A stretch of DNA of 64,000 bases from Roseinatronobacter domitianus (GTDB lineage: Bacteria; Pseudomonadota; Alphaproteobacteria; Rhodobacterales; Rhodobacteraceae): positions 17,959-81,958 of the forward strand of contig NZ_JALZWP010000001.1 in assembly GCF_023336755.1 (NCBI RefSeq). The letters run 5' to 3'. A model generated the notes under the pieces. That model was not told the DNA's origin. It saw only the letters and a list, made by a program, of their open reading frames with translations, and made no database searches. The translations under genes were made by a program, and so were the position numbers. The stretch's first letter is position 1. The number at the start of each line of letters is the position of its first letter. This document shows, piece after piece, positions 56,340-64,000 of this stretch.

Positions 56340-59300
56340 TCAGGCGGCGACCTCTGCCAAAAGCTGGGCATTGCCGCCAGAGGCGGTGGTGTCGACGCAG
56401 AGGTGCCGCTCCAGGACGACATGGGCGCGGTCGGGCCTGTCGGTTATCAGCGGCAGGATCGGACCTTCGCGCCGCGCCAGAGCCTGTGCGATCTGTCGGG
56501 CCGTGGTTCTATCGCCCCAATAGAGCACGCCGGAGAAACCTTCGACGCGGTCGAGGTCTGGTGGGATGCCGTCCAGCACCACGGCGCGGCCACCAAGCGC
56601 CTGCACCGCGCGACATTGTTCTGCCGCAACCTCAGGCCCCGGCCCAAGGCATAGCAGCGGGCTGCGTGTGACGTCACGCAGGCGGTTTGATTCGCCGGTT
56701 GGGCCGGGCAGGCTGTGTTCTGCGCGCGTGGTTTCGGTGGGGTTGGTCAGGGCTTTGGCCAAGCTGCCGCTTGGCAGGGCGGGCAGTTGGCGCGCCACGC
56801 TGCCCGTTTTGGCGACGGTAAAGCGCGCCAGGTATTGCGGCCCGCCCGCTTTTGGCCCGGTGCCTGACAAGCCCTCGCCGCCGAAGGGTTGGCTGCCGAC
56901 GATGGCGCCGATCTGGTTGCGATTGACATACATGTTGCCCACATGGATGCGGTCCACCACATGTTGCACGCGCCCGTCAATGCGGGTGTGAAGCCCGAAG
57001 GTCAGCCCGTAGCCGGTGGCGTTCACATCGGCGATAACGCGGTCCAGATCGGCGGCTTTGAAGCGCGCGATATGCAGGACCGGGCCGAAGACCTCGCGCG
57101 TCAGGTCGTGGATGCCGCGCACGCGTAGGGCGACGGGGGCGATGAAATGGCCCTCTGCCGGGGTGGTCAGCTCGTGCAGGACGCGCCCTTCGGCGCGGGA
57201 TTGGGCAATGTAATCGGCGATCTGGGCCTGTGCCTCTGCGTCGATCACGGGGCCGACATCTGTGGGCAGATGCCACGGGTCGCCCAGGCGCAGTTCATTC
57301 ATGGCGCCAAAGAGCATTCGCTCGAACTCTTCGGCCACATCTTCTTGCACATAGAGGCAACGCAGCGCCGAACAGCGTTGCCCGGCCGATTGAAACGCCG
57401 AGGCGAGCACGTCGCGCACCGCCTGTTCGGGCAGCGCCGTGCTGTCGACGATCATGGCGTTCAACCCGCCGGTTTCCGCAATCAGCGGCGCGCCGGGGGC
57501 CATATGCTTGGCCATCGCGCTCTGGATCAGTTTGGCGGTTTCCGTGGAGCCGGTGAAGGCCACGCCCGCCACGCGCGGGTCCGAGGTGAGCGCCGCGCCG
57601 ACTGTCGCGCCATCGCCCGGCAGCAGTTGCAACACGTCACGCGGCACGCCAGCCGCCAGCAAAAGCTGGGCCGCGTAATGCGCTGTGATGGGCGTTTGTT
57701 CTGCGGGTTTGGCCAGCACGCCATTGCCCGCGGCCAAGGCTCCGGCGATCTGGCCGGTGAAAATGGCCAGCGGGAAGTTCCAGGGGCTGATGCAGGTGAA
57801 GACGCCCCGTGCCGGATGCTGAAGGGCTTCGGCCTGACCCGCATAGTAGCGTAGGAAATCGACCGCCTCGCGCAATTCGCCCACGGCATCGAGCTGGCTT
57901 TTGCCGGCCTCGCGCGCAAGGATGGCGAAAAATGCACCGAAATGGTCTTCATAAAGGTCGGCGGCCTTGCGCAAGACGCGGGCGCGCGTGGCCGCATCCG
58001 TGGCCCATTCGCGCGCGGCATGGAGCGCGGTCTGCACGTCTTCCGCGCTGGCCGGGGTGACGCTGCCCAAGCAATCTTCTGGCCGGGCAGGGTTGCGCGC
58101 GTCATAGGGCGTGCCGCCTGTGGTCGTGCCCGCGATTAGCGGAGCGGCGGTAAAGGTGGCGTCTGCCCAAGGGCCGCGCGCCTTTGCAATATCCTCCAGA
58201 TCACGCGCATCGGTCAGATCCCAACCGCGCGCATTGCGGCGGTTTGCTCCGAACAGATCGGGACCATTGGCGAGTTTCGGGTTCAGCCCGCCGATGCCGT
58301 CAAGTGCTGCAATGGGGCAGGCGGCGACCTCTTGCGGGGGCACGTTCTCATCGACAATCTGGTTGACGAAGGACGAATTCGCGCCGTTTTCCAGAAGGCG
58401 GCGGACAAGGTAGGCCAGCAGGTCCTTATGTGCACCCACCGGCGCATAAATGCGGCAGCGCGTGCCCTCGGCCTTCAGGACGATATCGTGCAACGCCTCG
58501 CCCATGCCGTGCAGACGTTGGAATTCGTAATCGGCAGGGTCTACGCCCATGCTCTCGGCCATATGCAGCACGGCAGCGACGGTATGGGCGTTATGTGTGG
58601 CGAATTGCGGGTAAAGCCGGGCGCGGGCGGTTAGCAATTGCCGCGCGCAGGCGATGTAATTCACGTCGCTTGCGGGTTTTTGGGTCAGCACCGGAAAGCC
58701 ATTCAGCCCCATGACCTGCGCGCGTTTGATTTCCGTGTCCCAATAGGCGCCCTTGACCAGCCGGATCATCAGCTTGCGGTCAAGACTTTCGGCCTTGGCG
58801 GCCAGCCACGCGATCGTGTCGGCGGCACGCGGGCCGTAGGCTTGCACCACGACACCAAAGCCGTCCCAGCCGTCCAGCGCCGGATCATCCAGCACGCGGT
58901 CAATAACCTTCAATGACAGGGCCAGACGGTCGCTTTCTTCGGCATCTATGTTGAAGCCAAGGCCAAGCGCCGCCGCAAGCCGCGCCAATTCGCGCGCACG
59001 CGGCACCAGTTCGGACAGAACGCGGTCTTCCTGCGCGACCTCATACCGTGGGTGCAAGGCGCTTAGCTTGACCGAAATGCCCGGATTGGTGCGAATGTCA
59101 TTGCCGGTGGCGCGCGCGCCTATCGCGCGGATCGCGCGGGCGTAGGCGGTATGATAGCGCTTGGCATCGTCCATGGTGCGGGCGGCTTCGCCCAGCATGT
59201 CGTAGGAATAGCTGTAGCCGCGCGCTTCCATCTTGGCGGCGCGGGTCATGGCGCTGTCAATGCTTTCGCCCAGCACGAATTGGCGGCCCATTTCACGCAT

Positions 59301-59780
59301 GGCGCGGCCCACGGCAGTGCGAATCACGGGTTCCCCAAGCCGTTTGACGGCCCCGCGCAGGGTGGCAGCGGCGGATTTCCCGCGCTCGTCCAGCACGCGA
59401 CCCGTCAGCATCAGCGCCCATGTGGACGCGTTCACAAGGCTGGACGAAGACCGCCCCAGATGCTGGCCCCAATCCGAGGGCGCGATCTTGTCTTCGATCA
59501 GGTCGTCGATGGTTGCGGCATCGGGGACGCGCAACAGGGCTTCGGCCAGACACATCAAAGCCACGCCTTCGGATGTGGACAGGCCATATTCCGCCAGGAA
59601 TACTTCCATCAGGCCGGGCGTATCGCTGCTGCGAATGTCGCGCACCAACCCGGCCGCGCGGGCGCTGATTTGTTGCCTTGCCTGCGGGTCAAGGCCAGTT
59701 GCGGCTATAGCTTTGGCCGTTTCTGCACTCTCGTCGCGCAAGATGTTATGTGATATGTTTTCAGGAACAGAAAAGCTCAT
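56340..59780 (-). CDS. putA: Bifunctional proline dehydrogenase / P5C dehydrogenase PutA
   Basis: This 1146-residue protein oxidises proline to glutamate. The N-terminal FAD barrel (residues about 1-480) includes FNIDAEESDRLALSLKVIDR, YGPRAADTIAWLAAKAES and MIRLVKGAYWDTEIKRAQ. The aldehyde dehydrogenase part has ISPWNFPLAIFTGQIAGAL and the catalytic cysteine in FQSAGQRCSALRCLYVQ. It starts MSFSVPENISHN with no ribbon-helix-helix domain, so regulation falls to the divergent putR. GGAGCGTGCG precedes the ATG. A C-terminal 100-residue extension follows the dehydrogenase, as in other long PutAs. Confidence 0.96.
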   Translation of the reverse strand: MSFSVPENISHNILRDESAETAKAIAATGLDPQARQQISARAAGLVRDIRSSDTPGLMEVFLAEYGLSTSEGVALMCLAEALLRVPDAATIDDLIEDKIAPSDWGQHLGRSSSSLVNASTWALMLTGRVLDERGKSAAATLRGAVKRLGEPVIRTAVGRAMREMGRQFVLGESIDSAMTRAAKMEARGYSYSYDMLGEAARTMDDAKRYHTAYARAIRAIGARATGNDIRTNPGISVKLSALHPRYEVAQEDRVLSELVPRARELARLAAALGLGFNIDAEESDRLALSLKVIDRVLDDPALDGWDGFGVVVQAYGPRAADTIAWLAAKAESLDRKLMIRLVKGAYWDTEIKRAQVMGLNGFPVLTQKPASDVNYIACARQLLTARARLYPQFATHNAHTVAAVLHMAESMGVDPADYEFQRLHGMGEALHDIVLKAEGTRCRIYAPVGAHKDLLAYLVRRLLENGANSSFVNQIVDENVPPQEVAACPIAALDGIGGLNPKLANGPDLFGANRRNARGWDLTDARDLEDIAKARGPWADATFTAAPLIAGTTTGGTPYDARNPARPEDCLGSVTPASAEDVQTALHAAREWATDAATRARVLRKAADLYEDHFGAFFAILAREAGKSQLDAVGELREAVDFLRYYAGQAEALQHPARGVFTCISPWNFPLAIFTGQIAGALAAGNGVLAKPAEQTPITAHYAAQLLLAAGVPRDVLQLLPGDGATVGAALTSDPRVAGVAFTGSTETAKLIQSAMAKHMAPGAPLIAETGGLNAMIVDSTALPEQAVRDVLASAFQSAGQRCSALRCLYVQEDVAEEFERMLFGAMNELRLGDPWHLPTDVGPVIDAEAQAQIADYIAQSRAEGRVLHELTTPAEGHFIAPVALRVRGIHDLTREVFGPVLHIARFKAADLDRVIADVNATGYGLTFGLHTRIDGRVQHVVDRIHVGNMYVNRNQIGAIVGSQPFGGEGLSGTGPKAGGPQYLARFTVAKTGSVARQLPALPSGSLAKALTNPTETTRAEHSLPGPTGESNRLRDVTRSPLLCLGPGPEVAAEQCRAVQALGGRAVVLDGIPPDLDRVEGFSGVLYWGDRTTARQIAQALARREGPILPLITDRPDRAHVVLERHLCVDTTASGGNAQLLAEVAA

Positions 59781-59864
59781 CGCACGCTCCGTGTGGCTTG
59801 ATTACCAATTTTCCTGAATATGGCGATTATTTCGTTTCAATTCTCGCTTTTTTATGGTTTTAAA

Positions 59865-59879
59865 CAGCCAAGTTGGCTG
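59865..59879. promoter_or_regulatory. Perfect palindrome in the putA-putR intergenic region
   Basis: CAGCCAA-G-TTGGCTG is a 15-bp perfect inverted repeat 23 bp before the putR ATG, in the AT-rich divergent promoter region. It is a candidate PutR operator, probably for autoregulation; its place near putR suggests blocking of that promoter. Confidence 0.5.
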
Positions 59880-59902
59880 AATTTTCAGAGAAAAGCAAAA
59901 CA

Positions 59903-60373
59903 ATGACCCGCATCAAGCTAGACAGCTTCGATCATGCGATTCTGCGCAATCTGGCAGTAGATGGCCGCGTGAGTGTAACGGAATTGGCCAACCGGATTGG
60001 ATTGACCAAATCCCCCACGCAAGCGCGCCTGCGCCGTCTGGAAGAGCAGGGTGTCATTCTAGGGTATCGCGCGCTGATAGACCCGCACCAGATTGACGCG
60101 GCACATATCGCCTTTGTCGAGGTGAAGCTGTCGGACACGCGCGAAGGCGCGCTCAGCGCGTTCGAACAGGCAGTGCGCAAGGTGCCAGAGATAGAAGAAT
60201 GCCATCTTATTGCCGGGGCATTCGACTACCTGCTGAAGGTGCGCTCGCGCGATATTGCGACATACCGGCGTGTTCTGGCAGATCACATCTCTGGCTTGCC
60301 CAGCATTACCTCGACCTCGACCCATGTTGTGATGGAAGCGGTCAAGGAAACCGGGGCGCAAGCCCCGATCTAG
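59903..60373 (+). CDS. putR: Lrp/AsnC-family proline regulator PutR
   Basis: This 156-residue protein has an N-terminal winged helix-turn-helix (LDSFDHAILRNLAVDGRVSV, TKSPTQARLRRLEEQGVILG) and a C-terminal RAM domain (HIAFVEVKLSDTREGALSAF, IAGAFDYLLKVRSRDIATYR) that binds the amino acid. Divergent from putA, it matches PutR of Rhodobacter and Agrobacterium, which activates putA in the presence of proline. The ATG at 59903 is preferred to the TTG at 59873, which falls inside a palindrome. Confidence 0.93.
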   Translation: MTRIKLDSFDHAILRNLAVDGRVSVTELANRIGLTKSPTQARLRRLEEQGVILGYRALIDPHQIDAAHIAFVEVKLSDTREGALSAFEQAVRKVPEIEECHLIAGAFDYLLKVRSRDIATYRRVLADHISGLPSITSTSTHVVMEAVKETGAQAPI

Positions 60374-60408
60374 AGCGCGTGGCGGAAAGCCCGGAACCGC
60401 AACTCATT

Positions 60409-60915
60409 CTAACGGGCGGCGGCCAGTTTGCGGCGCGGTTCTGCTGCGTCCTGCGCATCCTCTGCGTTCAGGTCTTCGACAGTGTCGCGCAGCTCGCTGA
60501 GCAGGTTCAGCAGGCTTTCTAACCGTTCTGGCCCAAAGGCGGCGGCAAGGCGCTGGTAATCAGGTTCGGATTCTTCCAACACCTCTACAAACAGCGCGCG
60601 GCCGGTATCGGTCAGGGTCACACGATGACGCCGGGCATCCGAGCAATCCACTTGGCTGATAAGGCCCCGCTGGGTCAGGCTACGAAATATCCGTGTCAGC
60701 GAAGGCGGCAGGATTACGCAGCGTTCCGACAACGTCCGCGCATCCAGCCCTTCCTCTTCGGCCAGCGCGCGCAGCACACGCCATTGCGGCATGGTCAGGT
60801 CGTGACGGTCAATATAGGGTTTGAAGTAACGTGTCGTCGCCTCGCGGGCGCGCAGCAGTGAAATCGGCAAGGATTTCTCATATTTGCGCAGTTCCTTGGC
60901 TGTCTGATCGGGCAT
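60409..60915 (-). CDS. MarR-family transcriptional regulator (HpaR-like)
   Basis: This 168-residue protein has the MarR winged-helix core, MPQWRVLRALAEEEGLDART, LSERCVILPPSLTRIFRSL and a wing in QVDCSDARRHRVTLTDTGRA. The opening KYEKSLPISLLRAREATTRY resembles HpaR-type repressors of aromatic degradation, but no catabolic genes are near. It is convergent with putR and 179 bp from the divergent gapR. The ligand and targets are unknown. Confidence 0.87.
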   Translation of the reverse strand: MPDQTAKELRKYEKSLPISLLRAREATTRYFKPYIDRHDLTMPQWRVLRALAEEEGLDARTLSERCVILPPSLTRIFRSLTQRGLISQVDCSDARRHRVTLTDTGRALFVEVLEESEPDYQRLAAAFGPERLESLLNLLSELRDTVEDLNAEDAQDAAEPRRKLAAAR

Positions 60916-61094
60916 TGCACCGCCTTTGCTGGTTTGAACGAGGGTAGCAGACCGGCTTCTGCTTTCAAATGAAAACTATTTTGCAAAGTCGAAACCGCGC
61001 TGCGGCGTGGCAGTCTTGCCTCTTGCATGCGCGGTCCTGATTGGGCAAACCGAGGCCAGAGCAACTTCAGAAGCCACCGGAAAGGCCATACCCC

Positions 61095-61352
61095 ATGTCC
61101 GACATTGCTGCCGACGCCTATAATGTAACCGCCGAAGAACTACGCCAGTTCGTGGAGCGGTTCGAACATCTTGAAGCCGAGAAGGCAGATATAGCCGAGC
61201 AGCAAAAAGAGGTCATGGCAGAGGCCAAGGGCCGCGGCTACGACACCAAAGTGTTGCGCAAGATCATAGCGCTGCGCAAGCGCAAGCCCGATGATATCGC
61301 CGAGGAAGAAGCGGTTCTGGAGCTATACAAATCCGCGCTCGGCATGGTCTGA
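61095..61352 (+). CDS. gapR: GapR-like DNA-binding protein (DUF2312)
   Basis: This 85-residue protein covers the DUF2312 family: VTAEELRQFVERFEHLEAEK, ADIAEQQKEVMAEAKGRGYD and TKVLRKIIALRKRKPDD. The Caulobacter homologue GapR binds overtwisted DNA as a tetrameric clamp and supports topoisomerases ahead of replication and transcription. GGAAAGG upstream supports the ATG at 61095; an earlier in-frame start is not matched. It is convergent, six bases apart, with the next gene. Confidence 0.93.
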   Translation: MSDIAADAYNVTAEELRQFVERFEHLEAEKADIAEQQKEVMAEAKGRGYDTKVLRKIIALRKRKPDDIAEEEAVLELYKSALGMV

Positions 61353-61358
61353 GCGCGG

Positions 61359-62234
61359 TCAGGGCTGAAGCAGCGTCACCCCGTCCATCGCGTCGAGGGT
61401 GGCGACATCTTCATCGTAAAGTTCTGACAGCAGGTCCACCGTCTCTTCGGACCAACCGGTTGTTGAAACGTCAATGTCGATCTTGTCTTCGTCGCAGAAC
61501 TTGTCGAGGAAGGCCGCGATCACCCGTTGCCGTTGGCTGCGTTCCATCGGCGGGGCGTTGTCCATATAGCTGGCAAGTTTTGCTGCGCCGCCTTCGACCA
61601 TGACAGTGTCGAACCAGTCATAGACATGGGCAAGCGGTTGGCCGTCTTTATGACCAGAAACTTCTGTCAGAACATCTTCCCACAGGAATGGCGTGTCTTC
61701 GTCGCACCAGACGGTGATTGGCGCTTCGGGGAACTGGTCGCGGATGGTGCGCACAAGGTCCGACCAGCGTAGCGCGGTTGGTTCCAGATCGCCCCGGATT
61801 ACATTGGCCTGTTCGTCATTCACTGCCCCCAGAAGAGCCGGGACAAAAGAGGCGGGGTTGCGGATGGCCAGATACAGCGACACATTATGATCCGCGAAAA
61901 GCGCGCGCAGCCCTTTCATACGCGGTTCCGCCATTGGGCAAAATTGCGCACGGCGCACCGCACTGGGCAAGGGCGACAGAAACCGCGTGCTCGACAGCAC
62001 CAGCCGTTCGGTATTGTCCGAGGTGACAATGCTGTCCAGCAACATGTCGCCCGCATCCGGCGCAATCCCGCTCTGAGCATGGGTCTTGACCGCATCCAGA
62101 ATGCTGGTGCGAAACTGTGCTGCTTCCGGCACTTCGATGCCGGCACGCTGCAACATGTGCCGATTTTGTTCCAGACAGCCGCGCAGCCGTCCATCATCGG
62201 TCAGATGAGCACCCAGATGTAAAGCAATGTCCAT
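61359..62234 (-). CDS. Sulfotransferase-like protein with a degenerate PAPS loop
   Basis: This 291-residue protein is not confidently assigned. Its start MDIALHLGAHLTDDGRLRGC and LEQNRHMLQRAGIEVPE follow the layout of bacterial sulfotransferase-like proteins (LHIGAHKTGTTxxQ, then L...NR..L...GI.YP). The phosphosulfate-binding KTGTT is replaced by LTDDG, and VSLYLAIRNPASFVPALL fits the second, 3'-phosphate, region. If related, it has probably lost sulfotransfer activity. There is no signal peptide. The start at 62234 is taken over a longer frame because of this alignment. Confidence 0.6.
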   Translation of the reverse strand: MDIALHLGAHLTDDGRLRGCLEQNRHMLQRAGIEVPEAAQFRTSILDAVKTHAQSGIAPDAGDMLLDSIVTSDNTERLVLSSTRFLSPLPSAVRRAQFCPMAEPRMKGLRALFADHNVSLYLAIRNPASFVPALLGAVNDEQANVIRGDLEPTALRWSDLVRTIRDQFPEAPITVWCDEDTPFLWEDVLTEVSGHKDGQPLAHVYDWFDTVMVEGGAAKLASYMDNAPPMERSQRQRVIAAFLDKFCDEDKIDIDVSTTGWSEETVDLLSELYDEDVATLDAMDGVTLLQP

Positions 62235-62335
62235 AACGCGAAATCCCTTGTGGCCGGTGCTGTTATCCCAGCGAATTATGACATGTTTTAGATACAATTC
62301 GGGCCATTGTCCGACTTTGTCTATTACGGAACGAA

Positions 62336-62370
62336 AAAACCCCCGAACGACTTAGGCGTTCGGGGGTTTT
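62336..62370 (-). terminator. Strong Rho-independent terminator (bidirectional)
   Basis: A 14-bp perfect stem, 62336-62349 with 62357-62370, with a 7-nt loop is followed on the minus strand by a run of six T. It ends the cytochrome c gene at 62395-62859; the plus-strand side also ends in TTTT. Confidence 0.9.
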
Positions 62371-62394
62371 GTTTGCAACAGTCGCGTGGCGGGA

Positions 62395-62859
62395 TCAGCC
62401 TGCGGGGGCTTCTTCTGCCTCGGGGGCGCCGAAGGTGGCCAAATAGGCTGCCACGTCGGCTGCATCGCTTTCCGAGCGCACTTGGAACGCCATCTGGCTG
62501 CGCGCGCGGTTGTTGTCGAGTTTCTCACGCAGGTAGCCGCGCGGGTCCTGAAGGTAGGCGATCAGTTCTTCTTCCGACCAGACAAGCCCGGCCTCGGCGC
62601 CAGCGGAAACAAGGTCATCGCCATAACGGAACCCGTCGATAATCCCAGCCTGACGCCCAACCACGCCATACAGGTTCGGGCCTGTGCGCATGTTCGGGCG
62701 TCCGGCAAGAACCTCGCCCGAGTCGTCTACGATGTTGTGACAGTTCTGGCACTGGCGCTGGAACACGGTCGCACCATCTTCAGCACTCTGTGCAAAGGCG
62801 GGCAGGCCGGACAGGGTCAGCGCGAAAGCACCGATGGCGGCTTTGGTTACAAATTTCAT
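62395..62859 (-). CDS. Periplasmic class I cytochrome c
   Basis: This 154-residue protein has a signal peptide (AAIGAFALTLSGLPAFAQ), one heme site CQNCH at residues 37-41, GPNLYGVVGRQAG with the conserved NLYGV motif, and a C-terminal methionine-ligand region (RSQMAFQVRSESDAADVAAY). It is like cytochrome c2/c-552 carriers that move electrons to oxidases or reaction centres. AAAGGGAGTAAC precedes the ATG. An acidic EAEEAPA tail ends the protein. It lies 68 bp downstream of hemA on the same strand. Confidence 0.92.
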   Translation of the reverse strand: MKFVTKAAIGAFALTLSGLPAFAQSAEDGATVFQRQCQNCHNIVDDSGEVLAGRPNMRTGPNLYGVVGRQAGIIDGFRYGDDLVSAGAEAGLVWSEEELIAYLQDPRGYLREKLDNNRARSQMAFQVRSESDAADVAAYLATFGAPEAEEAPAG

Positions 62860-62927
62860 GGCAAGTTACTCCCTTTATACTTCCCAGTGCCATACATGAC
62901 CCGCAGCCTGTGCGAGTCAAGCCACGA

Positions 62928-64000
62928 TTAGGCGACAGCGTGGGCAATCGCGCATTGTTTCCAAAGCGATGCGAGGGCTTCGACCAGGTGCTCGATATCT
63001 GCATCCGAATGTAACGGGCCGGGCGTGATGCGCAGCCGTTCGGTTCCTTTGGGCACGGTGGGGTAATTGATGGGCTGCACATACACGCCCCAATCCTGCA
63101 TCAGGATATCGGACAGCATTTTGCATTTGACCGGATCGCCAATCATGACCGGAATGATATGGCTGTCACTGGCCATATGCGGAATGCCGCGCGCATCCAG
63201 TCGCGCGCGCAGTTTTGCCACCCGGTCGCGCTGTGCCAGCCGTTCCACGTCCGACTGTTTCAGATGCTTGATAGAGGCTGTCGCGGCCGCTGCCACGGCC
63301 GGGGGCAGGGCGGTGGTAAAGATGAACCCCGACGCGAAGGACCGCACGAAATCGCACATCGCCGCCGTGCCGGTGATGTAGCCGCCGACCACGCCGAATG
63401 CCTTGCCAAGCGTGCCTTCGATCAGGTCGATGCGGTGCGCCAGACCGCGTTCCTCTGAGATGCCGCCACCGCGCGGGCCATACATGCCGACCGCGTGGAC
63501 CTCGTCCAGATAGGTCAGCGCGCCATGCGCCTCGGCCACTTCGACGATCTCGCGCATGGGGCAAATGTCGCCATCCATGGAATAGACGCTCTCAAAGGCC
63601 ACGATCTTTGGACGGTCGCCCACGGCCTTCAACTTGCGGTCCAGATCGCGCCAGTCATTGTGCTTCCAGATCACCTTGTCGGCGCGTGAATGGCGGATTC
63701 CTTCGATCATGCTGGCATGGTTGCCTTCGTCCGACAGGATCACCGCATTGGGAATTTTCGCGCCAAGCGTGCTGAGCGCGGCCCAGTTCGACACATAGCC
63801 CGATGTGAACAGCGTTGCCGCTTCCTTGCCGTGCAGGTCGGCGAGTTCTTCTTCCAGCAGGCGGTGGTAATTGTTGTTGCCGGAAATGTTGCGCGTGCCG
63901 CCGGCACCCGTGCCGCAATTCTGCACGGTCTTGACCATGGCATCGACCACGTCGGGGTGATGGCCCATGCCAAGGTAATCATTCGAGCACCAGACGGTCA
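62928..64000 (-). CDS. hemA: 5-aminolevulinate synthase, C-terminal part (continues off right edge)
   Basis: About 357 residues are present and the N-terminus lies beyond the window. The protein makes 5-aminolevulinate from glycine and succinyl-CoA, the first step of heme and bacteriochlorophyll synthesis in alphaproteobacteria. [52 protein letters not shown] and the PLP lysine in [15 protein letters not shown] are diagnostic of ALAS. The end [13 protein letters not shown] is intact. The adjacent cytochrome c gene is a heme user. Confidence 0.97.
   Translation of the reverse strand, partial: TVWCSNDYLGMGHHPDVVDAMVKTVQNCGTGAGGTRNISGNNNYHRLLEEELADLHGKEAATLFTSGYVSNWAALSTLGAKIPNAVILSDEGNHASMIEGIRHSRADKVIWKHNDWRDLDRKLKAVGDRPKIVAFESVYSMDGDICPMREIVEVAEAHGALTYLDEVHAVGMYGPRGGGISEERGLAHRIDLIEGTLGKAFGVVGGYITGTAAMCDFVRSFASGFIFTTALPPAVAAAATASIKHLKQSDVERLAQRDRVAKLRARLDARGIPHMASDSHIIPVMIGDPVKCKMLSDILMQDWGVYVQPINYPTVPKGTERLRITPGPLHSDADIEHLVEALASLWKQCAIAHAVA

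Overview
The window is chromosomal DNA of an alphaproteobacterium, almost certainly a member of the Rhodobacteraceae. The basis is GC-rich coding DNA, frequent ATGA stop/start overlaps, a dusB(nifR3)-ntrB-ntrC-ntrY-ntrX-trkA-trkH-hfq-hflX run, a fused ispDF, a class II fructose bisphosphatase next to homoserine dehydrogenase, an ALAS-type hemA, GapR (DUF2312), UPF0262, and a PutA without a DNA-binding domain paired with an Lrp-type PutR. Genus cannot be fixed by eye.

Layout. 1-11820 is a patchy accessory stretch. It holds a partial transposase next to a truncated Hpt domain, a coiled-coil protein, a cupin plus flavin disulfide reductase pair, a DUF4010/MgtC membrane protein, a degenerate receiver protein, a complete IS5-family element (6287-7339), an AT-rich gap, and a response regulator with a large hybrid histidine kinase. 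It ends at tRNA-Glu (11821-11895). 11985-17537 (minus strand) carries hydroxypyruvate isomerase-like, hom, glpX, an isochorismatase-family hydrolase and recJ. 17660-22800 is a tightly overlapping polyamine operon (speA, carboxy(nor)spermidine dehydrogenase, nspC, speB) that would make spermidine or norspermidine from arginine without S-adenosylmethionine decarboxylase. 22972-30362 has gyrB and a long housekeeping run (UPF0262, phosphatase, NTF2-like, GNAT, nitrilase, infA, maf, RNase E/G, yacG), closed by tRNA-Phe.

30534-31466 is a gene-poor, probably decayed stretch beside tRNA-Phe. A COG0523 GTPase with a near-perfect Zur-type operator leads a small operon of DUF6525, DUF4169 and ribbon-helix-helix proteins. 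33690-40418 is mostly minus strand: a PerM/AI-2E permease, two cytochromes c, hpt, cinA, pgpA, an orphan Imm11 immunity-like gene and ispDF. 40612-52562 is the nitrogen-regulation and potassium-uptake run. 52686-56246 has a diguanylate cyclase, tatABC and a DUF815 ATPase. 56340-64000 has putA/putR, a MarR regulator, gapR, a sulfotransferase-like protein, a cytochrome c and the C-terminal part of hemA.

Points most worth a second look are: a composite 3'-end element (GC hairpin followed by a conserved box ending GCAAGGATGAA) present four times; NtrC and NtrX both lacking the sigma-54 contact motif GAFTGA; the Zur-type operator before the COG0523 operon; palindromes upstream of speA and putR; potentially competing structures in the trkH-hfq gap; an orphan Imm11 gene; and a receiver-domain protein that has lost its phosphorylation residues. 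No CRISPR array, rRNA or phage structural gene was seen.
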